Below are positions 48,124 through 59,929 of a stretch of 64,000 nucleotides of DNA, piece by piece (position 1 is the stretch's first letter; every line of letters begins with the position of its first letter). Under the pieces are notes generated by a model. It ran no database searches, was not told where the DNA came from, and saw only the letters and a list, made by a program, of their open reading frames with translations. Origin of the DNA: an uncultured beta proteobacterium. GTDB taxonomy: Bacteria; Pseudomonadota; Gammaproteobacteria; Burkholderiales; Burkholderiaceae_C. The stretch spans positions 22,418 through 86,417 of the forward strand of contig CAIVLG010000267.1 of assembly GCA_903906695.1 (NCBI GenBank), written 5' to 3'. A program made the translations under genes and the position numbers.

Positions 48124-50529
48124 TCACGGAATCAGCGTCAGCTTGGCCACGCTCAGAGCCAGCCACTTGACACCATGGCGCGGGAAGTTGATCTGCGCGC
48201 GGGCATCATCGCCGCTGCCCTCCAAGGCCATCACTGTGCCTTCACCAAACTTGGCATGAAATACCTTCGCCCCCAAACGCAAACCATGGCTTGAGGCGGT
48301 ACTGCGTTGCAGCACCGGTGGCCCCAAAGAAGCGGGAGAGGCGTTGCCGAAGGTTCCGAATTCAAAACCTCGATCCAACTTCCTTGGCGTAATCCACTTC
48401 AATGCCGACTCAGGCAGCTCATCGAAAAATCGACTTTTCAGGTTGTAGCGGGTCTGACCGTGCAACATCCGGGTTTGTGAGTGGCTCAGGTAGAGACGCT
48501 TGCGAGCCCGTGTGATCGCCACGTACATCAGGCGGCGTTCCTCTTCCAGCCCATCGCGATCGCTCATCGAGTTCTCGTGCGGAAACAGTCCTTCTTCAAT
48601 GCCGGTGATGAAGACACAGTCAAACTCCAGCCCCTTGCTGGAATGCACCGTCATCAGCTGAATGGCATCCTGCCCGGCCTGCGCCTGGTTGTCACCGGCC
48701 TCCAAGGCGGCGTGGGCCAGAAAGGCAGCCAATGGCGACAGGGTTTCACCGGTTTCAAGGTCGGGCGCGAGTTCGTCCACCGGCAGCGCCACAGCATCAC
48801 GACCGAAACCCTCCATGGAGACAAAGCTCTCTGCCGCATTGACCAGCTCTTCAAGGTTTTCAACACGGTCAGCGCCTTCTCGGTCGGCCTTGTAATGCTC
48901 AACCAGCCCGCTGTGCTCAAGCACCAGTTCGATGATTTCGCGCAGGCTCAACCCCTGCGTCTGCTCGCGCAGAACTTGTATCTTGGCCAGAAAAGCGCCG
49001 ATGTTGGCACCCGCCTTGCCACCGAGGCCGGCGACGGCCTCACTCAATGAACAGGCCGAGGCGCGCGCCGCGTCCTGCAACTGCTCCAGGCTGCGCAGGC
49101 CAATGCCGCGCGCCGGAAAATTCACCACGCGCAGAAAACTGGTGTCGTCCTGCGGGTTTTCCAGCAGGCGCAAGTAGGCCAGCGCATTCTTGATTTCGGC
49201 ACGCTCAAAAAAACGCAAACCACCATACACCTTGTAGGGCATCGCGGCATTGAACAAGGCCGTCTCCAGCACCCGGCTTTGTGCGTTGCTGCGGTACAGC
49301 ACGCCAATTTCTTTCCGTGGGTAGCCGGCCCCCGCGCTTGCCACTTCGTGTGCTTCGCTGTACAGACCGCTTCCAGAGTCAGCGGCTCTTCGCCCCGTCC
49401 CAGCCTGCGCAGGCAAGCTCGGAGCCGCGGGGCTCAGCCCCGAGGGGGCGTGGCCTTGCTTGGGGCGGCCCGGCGCGGCGGCCCCCACGAGCTCACGTAT
49501 TTCATCGACCAGCCACTGCGCCTCTGCGAAATCGCTGGGAGCTTCGAACACCCGCACCGGCTCGCCCGGTCCCTGGCTGGTGCGCAAATTCTTGCCCAGC
49601 CTCTTGTTGTTGTGCCCAATCAATTCGTTGGCCGAGTCCAGGATATTGCTGCCGCTGCGGTAGTTCTCCTCGAGCTTGATCTGATGAAGCACCTTGAACT
49701 CGCGCACAAAATCAGCCATGTTGCCGACGCGAGCGCCGCGAAAGGCATAAATGCTCTGATCGTCATCGCCCACCGCCATCACGCAAGCGGTCCCCGCCAA
49801 CATTTTGATCCAGGCATATTGCAGCTTGTTGGTGTCCTGAAATTCGTCAATCAGGATGTGCCGGAAGCGGCGCTGATAGTGCTCGCGCACCGGATCGTTG
49901 TCACGCAGTAATTCATAGCTGCGCAACATCAGTTCGGCAAAATCGACGACGCCCTCGCGCTGGCATTGCTCCTCATACAACTGATAGATTTCGATCTTCT
50001 TGCGCGTTTCCTCGTCACGCACATCGACCATATTGGGCCGCAGGCCCTCTTCCTTGCAGCCCCCGATAAACCACTGCATCTGCTTCGGAGGAAAACGCTC
50101 GTCGTCCAGATTGAACTGCTTGTACAAGCGCTTGATCGCAGAGAGCTGGTCTTGCGTATCGAGAATCTGGAAACTCTGCGGCAGATTGGCCAGCTTATAG
50201 TGCGCGCGCAGGAATCGATTGCACAAACCGTGAAAAGTGCCAATCCACATGCCACGCACATTGAGCGGCAACATGCTGCCAAGGCGGGTCATCATCTCCC
50301 GCGCCGCCTTGTTGGTGAAAGTGACTGCCAGGACGCCGCCCGCAGAGACCTGTCCGGTCTGCAGCAACCAGGCAATGCGCGTCGTCAGGACACGGGTCTT
50401 GCCCGATCCGGCACCGGCCAGAATCAGCGCATGCTCGGGTGGCAAAGTGACAGCGTCGCGCTGCTCGGTATTGAGCCCCAGCAACAGCGGGGATTGCTGG
50501 ACGTCGTGGCTTGCAGTATCTGAGAACAT
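48124..50529 (-). CDS. UvrD/Rep/PcrA-type SF1 DNA helicase
   Basis: LNTEQRDAVTLPPEHALILAGAGSGKTRVLTTRIAWLL; VGDDDQSIYAFRGA; LMTVHSSKGLEFDCVFI. Confidence 0.96.
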   Translation of the reverse strand: MFSDTASHDVQQSPLLLGLNTEQRDAVTLPPEHALILAGAGSGKTRVLTTRIAWLLQTGQVSAGGVLAVTFTNKAAREMMTRLGSMLPLNVRGMWIGTFHGLCNRFLRAHYKLANLPQSFQILDTQDQLSAIKRLYKQFNLDDERFPPKQMQWFIGGCKEEGLRPNMVDVRDEETRKKIEIYQLYEEQCQREGVVDFAELMLRSYELLRDNDPVREHYQRRFRHILIDEFQDTNKLQYAWIKMLAGTACVMAVGDDDQSIYAFRGARVGNMADFVREFKVLHQIKLEENYRSGSNILDSANELIGHNNKRLGKNLRTSQGPGEPVRVFEAPSDFAEAQWLVDEIRELVGAAAPGRPKQGHAPSGLSPAAPSLPAQAGTGRRAADSGSGLYSEAHEVASAGAGYPRKEIGVLYRSNAQSRVLETALFNAAMPYKVYGGLRFFERAEIKNALAYLRLLENPQDDTSFLRVVNFPARGIGLRSLEQLQDAARASACSLSEAVAGLGGKAGANIGAFLAKIQVLREQTQGLSLREIIELVLEHSGLVEHYKADREGADRVENLEELVNAAESFVSMEGFGRDAVALPVDELAPDLETGETLSPLAAFLAHAALEAGDNQAQAGQDAIQLMTVHSSKGLEFDCVFITGIEEGLFPHENSMSDRDGLEEERRLMYVAITRARKRLYLSHSQTRMLHGQTRYNLKSRFFDELPESALKWITPRKLDRGFEFGTFGNASPASLGPPVLQRSTASSHGLRLGAKVFHAKFGEGTVMALEGSGDDARAQINFPRHGVKWLALSVAKLTLIP

Positions 50530-50562
50530 CGTGGCATTGTAGAAAGCCCGTCACGTCGCAAG

Positions 50563-52647
50563 CTAGCCCGATGGCGATCCCGATCTCTTGTCCTGCGCAA
50601 CGGAGTGTGACTCGATCTCTGGAAAATGATCGCCAACGTCCGGCTTGGCACGGACCTCACGATCCTCCAGCGTCAATACGGCACGTGCAAGCTCGGCTTC
50701 AAGGCTGTTGCTGACCGCTGGCAGCGCGTCTCCCAGTTCAGACAAATCCAGATCGAGCGCGCTCGATGACCCATCATCCCGCCCAAACAAATCAGCCAGC
50801 GCGCTCTTTGACAAGGCCGGAAAAGACGAAGCAACCGAATCGGCATAGCCGAGTTGAGCTGGCCGACTCTCCGGCGAATCCACCGTCAGTTCGCCATCGA
50901 CCGAAACGCCAGCAAGAACCAGACTTTGGGCGATCGAATGCAGCAGCAAAAGCTCACGCATGGCGGCCAGATCAAAGGGCTCGCTGCGCGCCGCCCACGG
51001 GTCCCGAAAGATACAGGCCTCAATGACTTCGATCGCCTTGGGCGATGGCCAGACCGCACTGATGCGGGATAAAGCTTCCGGATACGCCTGCAGGTCCTTG
51101 CCCTCATCGCTGAACAAGGCAAACTCCGGCACCCTGCCGTTAAACAGTAAATTGAAATCCTGACAAAACTGCTGAAAATCATTCTTCAGGTCGAGCGCAT
51201 GAAACAGGTCGAGTAGATCCAGGTATACCAGCGGATTGGGCTCGTCGCTGTCACCGATCTGCTTCCTGAGCAGCGCCAGTGCCTGTTCGGCTTTTCCACG
51301 AGATACAAGTTTTTGGGCCCGACGCCGCGTTTGAGCGACCGCGTCCGAATTGAGGCTTCGCGCCAGTTTTCCCGGCCCCTGTGCGTCGGTTGCAGGTTGT
51401 GCGGGACCAGGACCGGGTTGCCTGACCGCAACGCCACCGGTTTGTGTGAAATCCAGAAAAGCCGAGTCCGTCAAATGGACCGAATGCGCTTCAAGTCCTG
51501 ACGTATTTCCAGCCTCTGCCGAGGCCATGCGCGACGCTTGGACCTGCTGCGCCGGAGCCGGTTTGGTCGCCGGTGGGACCGGGCTTGCCCCCGCCTCGCT
51601 CCACCACGCTGTGTCCAGCGCCGATGCGCGACGCTGTCGACTCCAAAGCCAGGCCACGGCCAACAAACAGGCAAGCACCAAAGCGATCAGCACATAGATC
51701 GTGACGCCAGGAAAACGTTCTGCCTCCGCCTGTTGCAAACGGACTTTGAAGTCGGCCAAGACGCGCTCGTTTTTTGTGGCCGAATCGCGCAGCACCTTTA
51801 CTTCGCCCTCCAGCGACTTCATCTTTTGTATGTTGAGCAGAGCATCCTCGGTCGGCGCAAACGTCGTGCTTGGATCGAGATTCGCGATACGGTCAGAAAG
51901 CAATTCCAAAGGGTCCAATTTCAGGCGGGGTTGCCCGGCCAGGCGCACCGGTTTGGCCTTGCTCTCAGGCGTTGTGCGCTTTGCCGAGGCAATGTCAACG
52001 CCATCGCCGGCGTGGGCGGCCTTGGCGCGCCTTTGCGCCACGGGTTTCGATGCTGCAGGACGCTTGACCTTGCTCGCCGGAACAGCACTTGTTGGTGGCG
52101 TTGGCGATCCGGTCGCGGGCATAGCCCCCGCAGTGGCAGCAGTCGGCTTCTGCTCTGTTCGGACGGTTTCCGATATCGGTACCAAAGCGGAAGTGCTCGT
52201 TGAGCCCGACGACGTTGCCGCAAGATTCGGCAGATCAGCCAGCAGCACGTATCGACGGCTTAGCTTCTGGCCGCAAACGTAGCGCAAATTGAGCGTGACG
52301 ACCGGCTCGTCAACCGCTGTTGCCGAGTGCACCCGCACTTGGGCCATGTTTGTCTGCGCAAGTCTTTCGACTGAGACCCGAAGCTTGCTGGCATCCTGAG
52401 CAGTGTCAGCATGAAACAGTTCGGCCTCGAAACAAGTTGTCGCGGCATCCTCACCACCACTCATCTGAATTTGCACGGCAAGGTCAAGCGGCTGACCCAG
52501 CAGTGCCGCACCATGCAAGCTACCCAGAGTCAACCCCCAGCAATCGAATGCAACATAAAGCAGGGCAACTACCGCAATTCTGGCTATTTGTTTCAACAAA
52601 TCGTTCCTAACTTGGGAATATTCTCTCACGGCACTCTGGCAGTCCAA
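50563..52647 (-). CDS. FimV/HubP-like protein
   Basis: LTLGSLHGAALLGQPLDLAVQIQM N-terminal domain, LysM-less middle, one TM segment (VTIYVLIALVLACLLAVAWLW), C-terminal TPR-like region. Confidence 0.75.
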   Translation of the reverse strand: MDCQSAVREYSQVRNDLLKQIARIAVVALLYVAFDCWGLTLGSLHGAALLGQPLDLAVQIQMSGGEDAATTCFEAELFHADTAQDASKLRVSVERLAQTNMAQVRVHSATAVDEPVVTLNLRYVCGQKLSRRYVLLADLPNLAATSSGSTSTSALVPISETVRTEQKPTAATAGAMPATGSPTPPTSAVPASKVKRPAASKPVAQRRAKAAHAGDGVDIASAKRTTPESKAKPVRLAGQPRLKLDPLELLSDRIANLDPSTTFAPTEDALLNIQKMKSLEGEVKVLRDSATKNERVLADFKVRLQQAEAERFPGVTIYVLIALVLACLLAVAWLWSRQRRASALDTAWWSEAGASPVPPATKPAPAQQVQASRMASAEAGNTSGLEAHSVHLTDSAFLDFTQTGGVAVRQPGPGPAQPATDAQGPGKLARSLNSDAVAQTRRRAQKLVSRGKAEQALALLRKQIGDSDEPNPLVYLDLLDLFHALDLKNDFQQFCQDFNLLFNGRVPEFALFSDEGKDLQAYPEALSRISAVWPSPKAIEVIEACIFRDPWAARSEPFDLAAMRELLLLHSIAQSLVLAGVSVDGELTVDSPESRPAQLGYADSVASSFPALSKSALADLFGRDDGSSSALDLDLSELGDALPAVSNSLEAELARAVLTLEDREVRAKPDVGDHFPEIESHSVAQDKRSGSPSG

Positions 52648-52708
52648 CTATCGGGCGTGTTGCGCCAGCCAGTGAATGAGTAATTGAGCCGACTCCCGAC
52701 TGGTCCCC

Positions 52709-54676
52709 TCATTTGACAGACACCATCTTGCCAGCGTCGAGCCGGGCTTTCAGGAAGCCCCCGGAACCATAACGCGTGACCCGACTGTAGAAGCGCGCGG
52801 TCAAACGCCTGACCATGGCGGAATAGGCGTCGACCAAAGTCGGCAGAATCGTGAAGCTGTCGTAATTCACGACCACCGCCACGCGCTCGGCCGGACTGCT
52901 GACCACCGGCTTCAACAATTCTTCCACCATGCGTTCAACCTGAACAATGTCGGACAAGGAATCGATCGCCAGTCCTTCGCAATTGATGAACAGCAGGCGA
53001 TGCTCGCGGTCCAGTTCAAAGCGCTCCGCCAGCGGTGTTGCCAGCAGGCGCTCACGCAAACCCATCCTCTGATCGACAAACAGGGCGCCGTCCATCAGCC
53101 TGAGCTGCGTGCTGATGGCGGGCTTGAAATCCATCTGCGCCAATATGTCACGCTCCAGATCGATGCCCGGCGCGATTTCAATCAATTCCAGTGCGCCGCG
53201 CGCAGCGTCGCCGGTCAGCCGAAAGACACATCGTTCGGTCACATACAACACGCGCTGACCCCTTCGGAGCGCTTCACGGCCGCTGAAAGTGCGGTGTTCG
53301 ACGGCATTGACAAACTTGCGGGTGCGGCCTTCAGTGACCACCTGCAAGCGACCGTTTTCAACCCGAACGGCAAGATTATCTGCAGTAAACGTGCCGGCAA
53401 ACACGACCATCTTGGCGTTCTGGCTGATGTTGATAAAGCCACCGGCGCCAGCCAGACGAGTGCCGAATTTGCTGACATTCAAATTGCCATGCGCATCGGC
53501 TTGGGCCAGACCCAGCACCGCGATATCGAGTCCGCCGCCATCGTAGAAATCAAACTGGTTCGGTTGATCAAGGATTGCCTGCGTATTGACGGCAGCGCCA
53601 AAACTCATGCCACTGGCCGGAATGCCACCGATGACACCGGGCTCCGCGGTGAGCGTCAGCAAGTCAATCAACTTCTCCTCGGTAGCCACCGCAGACACAC
53701 CTTCGGGCATGCCGATACCGAGATTCACAACACTGTCGGGGCGCAGTTCCATCGCAGCGCGCCGGGCGATGACCTTGCGCTCGCTCAGCGGCATGGCAGC
53801 CAGGGTTTCCACCGGCACGCGAATTTCCCCCGAGTAGGCCGGGTTGTATTGCTCAGAGAAAGTTTGCATGTGGTGCGCCGGCTCTGTTGCCACCACCACG
53901 GCATCGACCAGCACGCCCGGAACCCGCACCTGGCGCGGATTCAGCGTGCCGCGCGCCGCCACCCGTTCGACCTGGGCAATTACGATGCCGCCCGAATTGC
54001 GCGCTGCCATGGCGATGGCCAGGGATTCCAGCGTCAGTGCTTCGCGCTCCATGCTGAGGTTGCCGTCCGGGTCGGCGGTGGTCGCCCGGATGATGCCGAC
54101 CGAAATCGGAAATGCCTTGTAGAAAAGATATTCGCGACCGTCAATCTCCATCAATCGCACCAGTTCCTCGGTGGTCCTTGCATTGATCTTGCCGCCACCA
54201 AAGCGCGGGTCGACAAAAGTATCAAGGCCGACATGGGTCAGCGTGCCCGGCTTGCCTGCTGCAATGTCACGGAACAGATGGGAAATCACGCCCTGTGGCA
54301 GGTTGTAGGCTTCAATTTCGTTGTCCACTGCCAGCTTTTGCAGTGCCGGCACCAAGCCCCAATGGCCACCGATCACACGCCGGACCATGCCGCGGTGTCC
54401 AAAATGATTGAGCCCCCTGCCTTGGCCATCACCCTGCCCAGCGGCATAGACCAGGGTCAATCGAGCGGGGGCACCGACGCCGCTCTCGCTTTGGGTCGCC
54501 AGAAAACGTTGTTCGAGGGCGATCGCGATGCCTTCGGCAAAGCCGACGCCGACGAATCCCGAAGTGGCCACCGTATCACCATCATGAACCAGGCGAACGG
54601 CTTCGGCAGCAGACACAATCTTGTTGCTCCGGATCCCTGAGCCAACATGCTCGTTGAGATTGAAATTGGTGTGCAC
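52709..54676 (-). CDS. Acyl-CoA:acetate/3-ketoacid CoA-transferase (alpha-beta fused)
   Basis: [56 protein letters not shown]; 655 aa. Confidence 0.92.
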   Translation of the reverse strand: MHTNFNLNEHVGSGIRSNKIVSAAEAVRLVHDGDTVATSGFVGVGFAEGIAIALEQRFLATQSESGVGAPARLTLVYAAGQGDGQGRGLNHFGHRGMVRRVIGGHWGLVPALQKLAVDNEIEAYNLPQGVISHLFRDIAAGKPGTLTHVGLDTFVDPRFGGGKINARTTEELVRLMEIDGREYLFYKAFPISVGIIRATTADPDGNLSMEREALTLESLAIAMAARNSGGIVIAQVERVAARGTLNPRQVRVPGVLVDAVVVATEPAHHMQTFSEQYNPAYSGEIRVPVETLAAMPLSERKVIARRAAMELRPDSVVNLGIGMPEGVSAVATEEKLIDLLTLTAEPGVIGGIPASGMSFGAAVNTQAILDQPNQFDFYDGGGLDIAVLGLAQADAHGNLNVSKFGTRLAGAGGFINISQNAKMVVFAGTFTADNLAVRVENGRLQVVTEGRTRKFVNAVEHRTFSGREALRRGQRVLYVTERCVFRLTGDAARGALELIEIAPGIDLERDILAQMDFKPAISTQLRLMDGALFVDQRMGLRERLLATPLAERFELDREHRLLFINCEGLAIDSLSDIVQVERMVEELLKPVVSSPAERVAVVVNYDSFTILPTLVDAYSAMVRRLTARFYSRVTRYGSGGFLKARLDAGKMVSVK

Positions 54677-54728
54677 GACCGCTCCTTTGCGCTGGCTCTA
54701 TCATGCTCGACATTGTCAGTCCATTGTT

Positions 54729-56222
54729 ATGGGGGAAACCATGCCAGGCCAAGCGGCCACACTGCCTGAACTGCAGGCGCGCTACGGCGAGCGTTACCGC
54801 TGGCTCCTGCTGTTGGCGGTGATGGTCGGGACGATGGCCGCGATCATGTCGTCGACCATCATCAACGTGGCGGTTCCCGACATGAGTCGCCATTTTTCAC
54901 TGGGGCAGGAACGCGCCCAATGGGTCGCCTCGGGCTTCATGATTTCAATGACGGTATCGATGCTGACAACGCCCTGGCTGCTGACGCGTTACGGTTTTCG
55001 GCACACCTATGCCGGCAGCATGTGGCTGCTGCTGGCAAGCAGCGTGATCGCCGGCCTGTCAAATGATTTTCTTCTGGTGCTGGCCGCGCGCGTGGCCGAA
55101 GGGCTGGCCGCGGGCGTGGTCCAACCGATTCCGGCGATCATCATCGTGCGTACCTTCGAACCGCATGAGCAGGGTCGCGCCGGTGGCATTTTTGGCATGG
55201 GCGTGGTGCTGGCACCGGCCATTGGTCCCAGTATCGGCGGCGTGCTGGTGGACTGGTTTGGCTGGCGTTCGATCTTCTTCATGGTCGTACCATTCTGTCT
55301 GGCCTCGATCTGGATGGCGCGGCGCTTTGTGCCGACCCTGGCTTCGGGCAGAGCGGCCGACAGAGGTCCCGCAGACAGACTGGATTGGCCAGGCTTGCTG
55401 CTGGCCAGCACCGGCACCATCTGCCTTCTAAACGGTCTGGTTCAGTTGCACGCCGGTCTGAGTGCATCGACCCTGTTTTTGTTGCTGCTTGCAGTCTGCT
55501 CATTGGTCGGTTTTTTGGTTCGACAACGGCAGCTGGGTCGATTGGCCGCAGCGGGTCAAAACGCTCCCTTGATGAATCTGAAGCTCTTTGCGCATCGACC
55601 TTTTGCCATGGGCAGCATCGTGGCTTTCATCTATGGCATGGCGCTGTTCGGATCGACTTACCTGCTGCCGGTCTATATGCGGCTCGGCCTGGGCTTGTCG
55701 GCGTCGCACGTCGGCACCATCTTGCTGCCCGCCGGCCTGGCGTTGGCCGTCACCATTCCCCTGGCCGGGCGACTGGCAGACCGGCAACCAACGCACCGTC
55801 TGGTGAGCATCGGCCTGGCCTTGTTGGCAAGCTCGTTTGCCCTGACGAGCACAGTCAGCCTGACGCACAGCCTCTGGATCCTGAGCGCCGTGGCGATCCT
55901 CGGACGCATTGGCCTGGGCTTCGTCCTGCCCTCGCTCAACTCAGGCTCCTTGCGGGGCTTGCACCGGGATTTGCTGCCGCAAGGTTCGAGCGCCATCAAC
56001 TTTCTGCGCACGCTGGGCGGCGCGGCCGGGATCAGTGTCTGCGGCATTGTGCTTGAGTGGCGCCTTGCCGCCCACGGCGATTCACTGAGCGAGCACGCCA
56101 GCAGTCCGGCCCGACTGGCGGCTTTCAACGAATCGTTCTACCTGCTCGCCGGCCTGTGTGCACTGGCGCTGACGGCCGCCTGGCGCTTGCGCCCCGGCCC
56201 CAGAAGAGCCTCACCGACCTGA
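54729..56222 (+). CDS. DHA2-type MFS efflux transporter
   Basis: IMSSTIINVAVPDMSRHF; about 14 TM segments; EGLAAGVVQPIPAIIIVR. Confidence 0.9.
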   Translation: MGETMPGQAATLPELQARYGERYRWLLLLAVMVGTMAAIMSSTIINVAVPDMSRHFSLGQERAQWVASGFMISMTVSMLTTPWLLTRYGFRHTYAGSMWLLLASSVIAGLSNDFLLVLAARVAEGLAAGVVQPIPAIIIVRTFEPHEQGRAGGIFGMGVVLAPAIGPSIGGVLVDWFGWRSIFFMVVPFCLASIWMARRFVPTLASGRAADRGPADRLDWPGLLLASTGTICLLNGLVQLHAGLSASTLFLLLLAVCSLVGFLVRQRQLGRLAAAGQNAPLMNLKLFAHRPFAMGSIVAFIYGMALFGSTYLLPVYMRLGLGLSASHVGTILLPAGLALAVTIPLAGRLADRQPTHRLVSIGLALLASSFALTSTVSLTHSLWILSAVAILGRIGLGFVLPSLNSGSLRGLHRDLLPQGSSAINFLRTLGGAAGISVCGIVLEWRLAAHGDSLSEHASSPARLAAFNESFYLLAGLCALALTAAWRLRPGPRRASPT

Positions 56223-56272
56223 GCGCCTACGCCAGGCCGCCTGGGGCCCGCTCCACGCGGTAAACTCGCAGC

Positions 56273-57103
56273 ATGTGCCAATTGCTTGGAATGAACAGCC
56301 GCCTGCCGGCCAGTCTGACACTGAGTTTCACCGGATTTTCTCAACGTGGCGGATGCACCGACCACCACGCCGACGGTTGGGGCATCGCCTTCTTCGAAAG
56401 CGAGGAAGCGACGCCCGATCAGCCAGGCAAGGGTGTACGCTATTTCGTCGACAAGCAGGGCGCCTCGACCTCGCCGATTGCCAGCATGCTGCGCACCTAC
56501 CCGATCAAGAGCCACAACGTGGTGGCGCATGTGCGCAAGGCAACGATCGGTGCCATCTCGCTCGAAAACTGCCACCCCTTCGTGCGCGAGCTGTGGGGAC
56601 GCTATTGGGTCTTTGCGCATAACGGTGACCTGAAAGATTACAAACCCACGCTGCACGGCAGTTTCCGCCCGGTCGGCAACACCGACAGCGAGTTGGCGTT
56701 TTGCTGGCTGCTACAGGAACTGGCCAAATCACACGCCGGCGTTCCGGACGTTGCCGAGTTGACCTGTACCCTGGCTGAACTGGTGCCGCAAATCGCCCGG
56801 CATGGTACCTTCAATTTCCTGCTGAGCAACGGCCAGGCCTTGTGGGCGCATGCCAGCACGCAACTGCATTACGTGCTGCGCCAGCACCCGTTCACCGAGG
56901 TCCGCCTCAAGGACGAAGACGTTAGCGTCGATCTGGCCGATCTGAACGGCCCCGACGACCGGCTCGCCATCGTCGTCACAGAGCCGCTGACCACCAATGA
57001 AGACTGGATCGCCATGAAGCCTGGCGAACTGCAGGTTTTTGTCGATGGCACTGTGGCTGAATGCAGCTGCTGCACGCACGCAGCGGCGTCAGCTAGCGCC
57101 TGA
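56273..57103 (+). CDS. Class II glutamine amidotransferase (YafJ/EgtC/Dug3-like)
   Basis: MCQLLGMNSRLP (Cys2 nucleophile); HHADGWGIAFFE; HVRKATIG; FAHNGDL. Confidence 0.93.
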   Translation: MCQLLGMNSRLPASLTLSFTGFSQRGGCTDHHADGWGIAFFESEEATPDQPGKGVRYFVDKQGASTSPIASMLRTYPIKSHNVVAHVRKATIGAISLENCHPFVRELWGRYWVFAHNGDLKDYKPTLHGSFRPVGNTDSELAFCWLLQELAKSHAGVPDVAELTCTLAELVPQIARHGTFNFLLSNGQALWAHASTQLHYVLRQHPFTEVRLKDEDVSVDLADLNGPDDRLAIVVTEPLTTNEDWIAMKPGELQVFVDGTVAECSCCTHAAASASA

Positions 57104-58040
57104 GCGTTTCCTCTAGGGCAGCGACGAACATGGCGGCGACATCGAAGCCGGTCTGATCGAAAATTTCCTGGAAGCAGGTCGGACTGGTGACATTGATCTC
57201 GGTCAGGCTGTCGCCGATCACGTCGAGTCCCACCAGCAACAAGCCACGCGCGCTGAGCACCGGGCCGAGTGATTCAGCGATAAAGCGGTCACGTTCACTC
57301 AAGGGCTGCGCCACTCCCTTGCCACCGGCGGCCAGATTACCTCGCACTTCACTGCCCTGCGGAATGCGCGCCAGACAGAAAGGCACCGGCTTGCCGCCGA
57401 TCACCAGCACGCGTTTGTCACCTTGCGCGATGGCCGGCAGAAACTTCTGCACCATCAGGCTCTGCGCGCCGTGGCGGTTCAGCGTCTCGGTGATGGAACC
57501 AAGATTCAAACCGTCCGGACCGACGCGGAAGATGCCCATGCCGCCCATGCCATCAAGCGGTTTCAGGATGATGTCACCATGCTCGGCGTGAAAGCGCTTG
57601 ATGTCGGCCTCGTCGCGCGTCACCAGCGTCGGACCGATGAATTGGGGAAACTCCATGATCGCCAGCTTCTCGGGGTGGTCGCGCAGCGCGCGCGGCGAGT
57701 TGAAGACGCGCGCGCCATCTCGCTCAGCCTGCTCCAGCAAATGCGTGGCGTAGAAGTACTCCGAGTCAAACGGCGGGTCCTTGCGCATCAGGACGGCATC
57801 GAAGTCCTTCAACGCAGCAGAGCGCGAATGCTGGTCCTCAAACCAGCGCGTCGCGTCGCCCGTGAGGATGATGTCATGCACATGCGCACTGACAGCGGCG
57901 CCACGCTGCCATAACAGGTCCTGCTGCTCGCAGGCTGACACAGTGTGGCCGCGTCTTTGCGCCTCGCGCATCATGGCGAAGGTGGTGTCCTTGTAAATCT
58001 TGAACGATTCGAGCGGGTCGGCGACAAAGAGTAGGTTCAT
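57093..58040 (-). CDS. gshB: Glutathione synthetase
   Basis: [49 protein letters not shown]. Confidence 0.96.
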   Translation of the reverse strand: MNLLFVADPLESFKIYKDTTFAMMREAQRRGHTVSACEQQDLLWQRGAAVSAHVHDIILTGDATRWFEDQHSRSAALKDFDAVLMRKDPPFDSEYFYATHLLEQAERDGARVFNSPRALRDHPEKLAIMEFPQFIGPTLVTRDEADIKRFHAEHGDIILKPLDGMGGMGIFRVGPDGLNLGSITETLNRHGAQSLMVQKFLPAIAQGDKRVLVIGGKPVPFCLARIPQGSEVRGNLAAGGKGVAQPLSERDRFIAESLGPVLSARGLLLVGLDVIGDSLTEINVTSPTCFQEIFDQTGFDVAAMFVAALEETLRR

Positions 58041-59929
58041 ATTTCAATCTTGGAGCCCAGTTCCACGACCGAGTTGTTGGGAAGACGCAGGAACTCGGCC
58101 GCCGCGCTGGCGTTGTGGTGCATCTGTGAAAACAACTTTTCTCGCCATTGCGCCATGCCGCCCCCGATCGTCGGGACCACAATGTCACGCGAGAGAAAGT
58201 AGCTCGTGGTCATAGGGTCGAGTTCACAACCACGACCCTTGATAAGCTGAAGGGCTTTGGGCAGGTCTGGATCGCCCTTGAAGCCATAGTTAACAATCAC
58301 CTGCCAACAGTTGTGGCCCAGAGACTCGACCTCAAGGCGCTTGTCCATCCCGACCCACGGCACCTCATGGTTGCGCACAGTAACGAACAGATTGTTCTTG
58401 TGCAACACCTTGTTGTGCTTCAAATTGTGCAACATGGCGTTGGGCACCGTGCCGGGCTCGGCTGTAAGAAACACGGCGGTGCCATCGACCCGCACCGGGG
58501 GACTCACGAACACGGCCTCCAGAAAGCTTTTCAGGTCGATCGAGTCAACGCGCAGCTTGCGATTCAAGAGGCGTCGTCCGTCCTTCCATGTGGTCATGAC
58601 GATGTAGAGCGAGAGCGCCATCGCCAGCGGAAACCAGCCACCCTGGACGATCTTCAGGGAATTGGAAGCGAAGAAAGCAAGATCGACAGTTACAAAGAAA
58701 GCGGTGGATGCCAGGCAATATCGCAGCGGGTAACCCCAACCATAGTGCACCACATAGAAAGTTAGCAGCGTGGTGATGACCATCACCAGACTGACCGAAA
58801 TTCCATACGCTGCTGCTAAAGCGGTCGAAGAACCGAACAGCGTCACGGCCGCGATCACGCCGCCCAGCAGCAACCAGTTCACGACCGGTATATAGATTTG
58901 TCCGGTATCGCGAATCGACGTATGCAGAATCGACAAACGCGGTAAAAAACCGAGCTGGATCGTCTGCTTCGTCGCGGAAAACGCGCCGGTAATCAAGGCC
59001 TGCGATGCGATCACAGTGGCGGCAGTGGCCATCGCCACCATGGGAATCATCGCCCACGCCGGGGTCATCAAATAAAACGGATTTTCCGCTGCCTTGGGAT
59101 CGAACAGCACGAGCGCACCCTGCCCAAAATAGTTCAGCAACAAGGAAGGCATGACGAGACTGAACCAGGCAATTCGAATCGGCCTCTTGCCAAAATGCCC
59201 CATGTCAGCATACAGAGCTTCGGCACCTGTGACACACAGAAAGACAGCGCCCAGCGTGATGAAGGCCAGCCCATAGTGATCGGCAGCAAAGGCAAAGGCA
59301 TAGCCGGGTAGCACAGCCTTGAGGACCATCGGATTGTGCGCGATCTGCAGAGCGCCGATACAGGCGATGGCGAAGAACCAGATGACCATGATCGGGCCGA
59401 AAAACTTGCCAATGTCACTGGTACCGCGCCGCTGCAGCGCAAACAGCATCACCAGTACGGTCAAGGAAATGGAAACCACATAGGGTTTGGCGGCTGGGGT
59501 AACAACTTCCAGACCCTCAACGGCCGACAGTACTGAAATCGCGGGGGTGATGACGCCATCACCGAAAAAAAGCGCGACGCCAAAGACACCTATCATCAAC
59601 AAGAGTCCGCGCAGTTGGGGGCGATCCCTGACCGATTGCGAGGCCAGCGCCAGCAAGGCCATCAAACCGCCCTCACCGGCGTTGTCGGCCCGCATGATCA
59701 GGACCACGTATTTCAAGGTGACGATGATGGTCAGGGTCCAGAAGAAAAGCGACAACACGCCCAGAATGTTATCGGTCGTGATCGGAACGTGGCCGCTGAC
59801 AAAGACCTCCTTGAAGGCGTACAGGACGCTGGTGCCGATATCGCCGTAAACAACGCCGATGGCACCCAGGGTCAGGGCGGTGAGTGAAGACTTGGATGTG
59901 GACATCGCCTTACCCGTTGCTGTGCTCAC
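58037..59929 (-). CDS. kup: Low-affinity potassium transporter Kup
   Basis: [38 protein letters not shown]; about 12 TM segments. Confidence 0.96.
   Translation of the reverse strand: MSTATGKAMSTSKSSLTALTLGAIGVVYGDIGTSVLYAFKEVFVSGHVPITTDNILGVLSLFFWTLTIIVTLKYVVLIMRADNAGEGGLMALLALASQSVRDRPQLRGLLLMIGVFGVALFFGDGVITPAISVLSAVEGLEVVTPAAKPYVVSISLTVLVMLFALQRRGTSDIGKFFGPIMVIWFFAIACIGALQIAHNPMVLKAVLPGYAFAFAADHYGLAFITLGAVFLCVTGAEALYADMGHFGKRPIRIAWFSLVMPSLLLNYFGQGALVLFDPKAAENPFYLMTPAWAMIPMVAMATAATVIASQALITGAFSATKQTIQLGFLPRLSILHTSIRDTGQIYIPVVNWLLLGGVIAAVTLFGSSTALAAAYGISVSLVMVITTLLTFYVVHYGWGYPLRYCLASTAFFVTVDLAFFASNSLKIVQGGWFPLAMALSLYIVMTTWKDGRRLLNRKLRVDSIDLKSFLEAVFVSPPVRVDGTAVFLTAEPGTVPNAMLHNLKHNKVLHKNNLFVTVRNHEVPWVGMDKRLEVESLGHNCWQVIVNYGFKGDPDLPKALQLIKGRGCELDPMTTSYFLSRDIVVPTIGGGMAQWREKLFSQMHHNASAAAEFLRLPNNSVVELGSKIEI

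Noticed and set aside
53000-54640. 546-aa plus-strand ORF
   Set aside because: Antisense to the CoA-transferase gene
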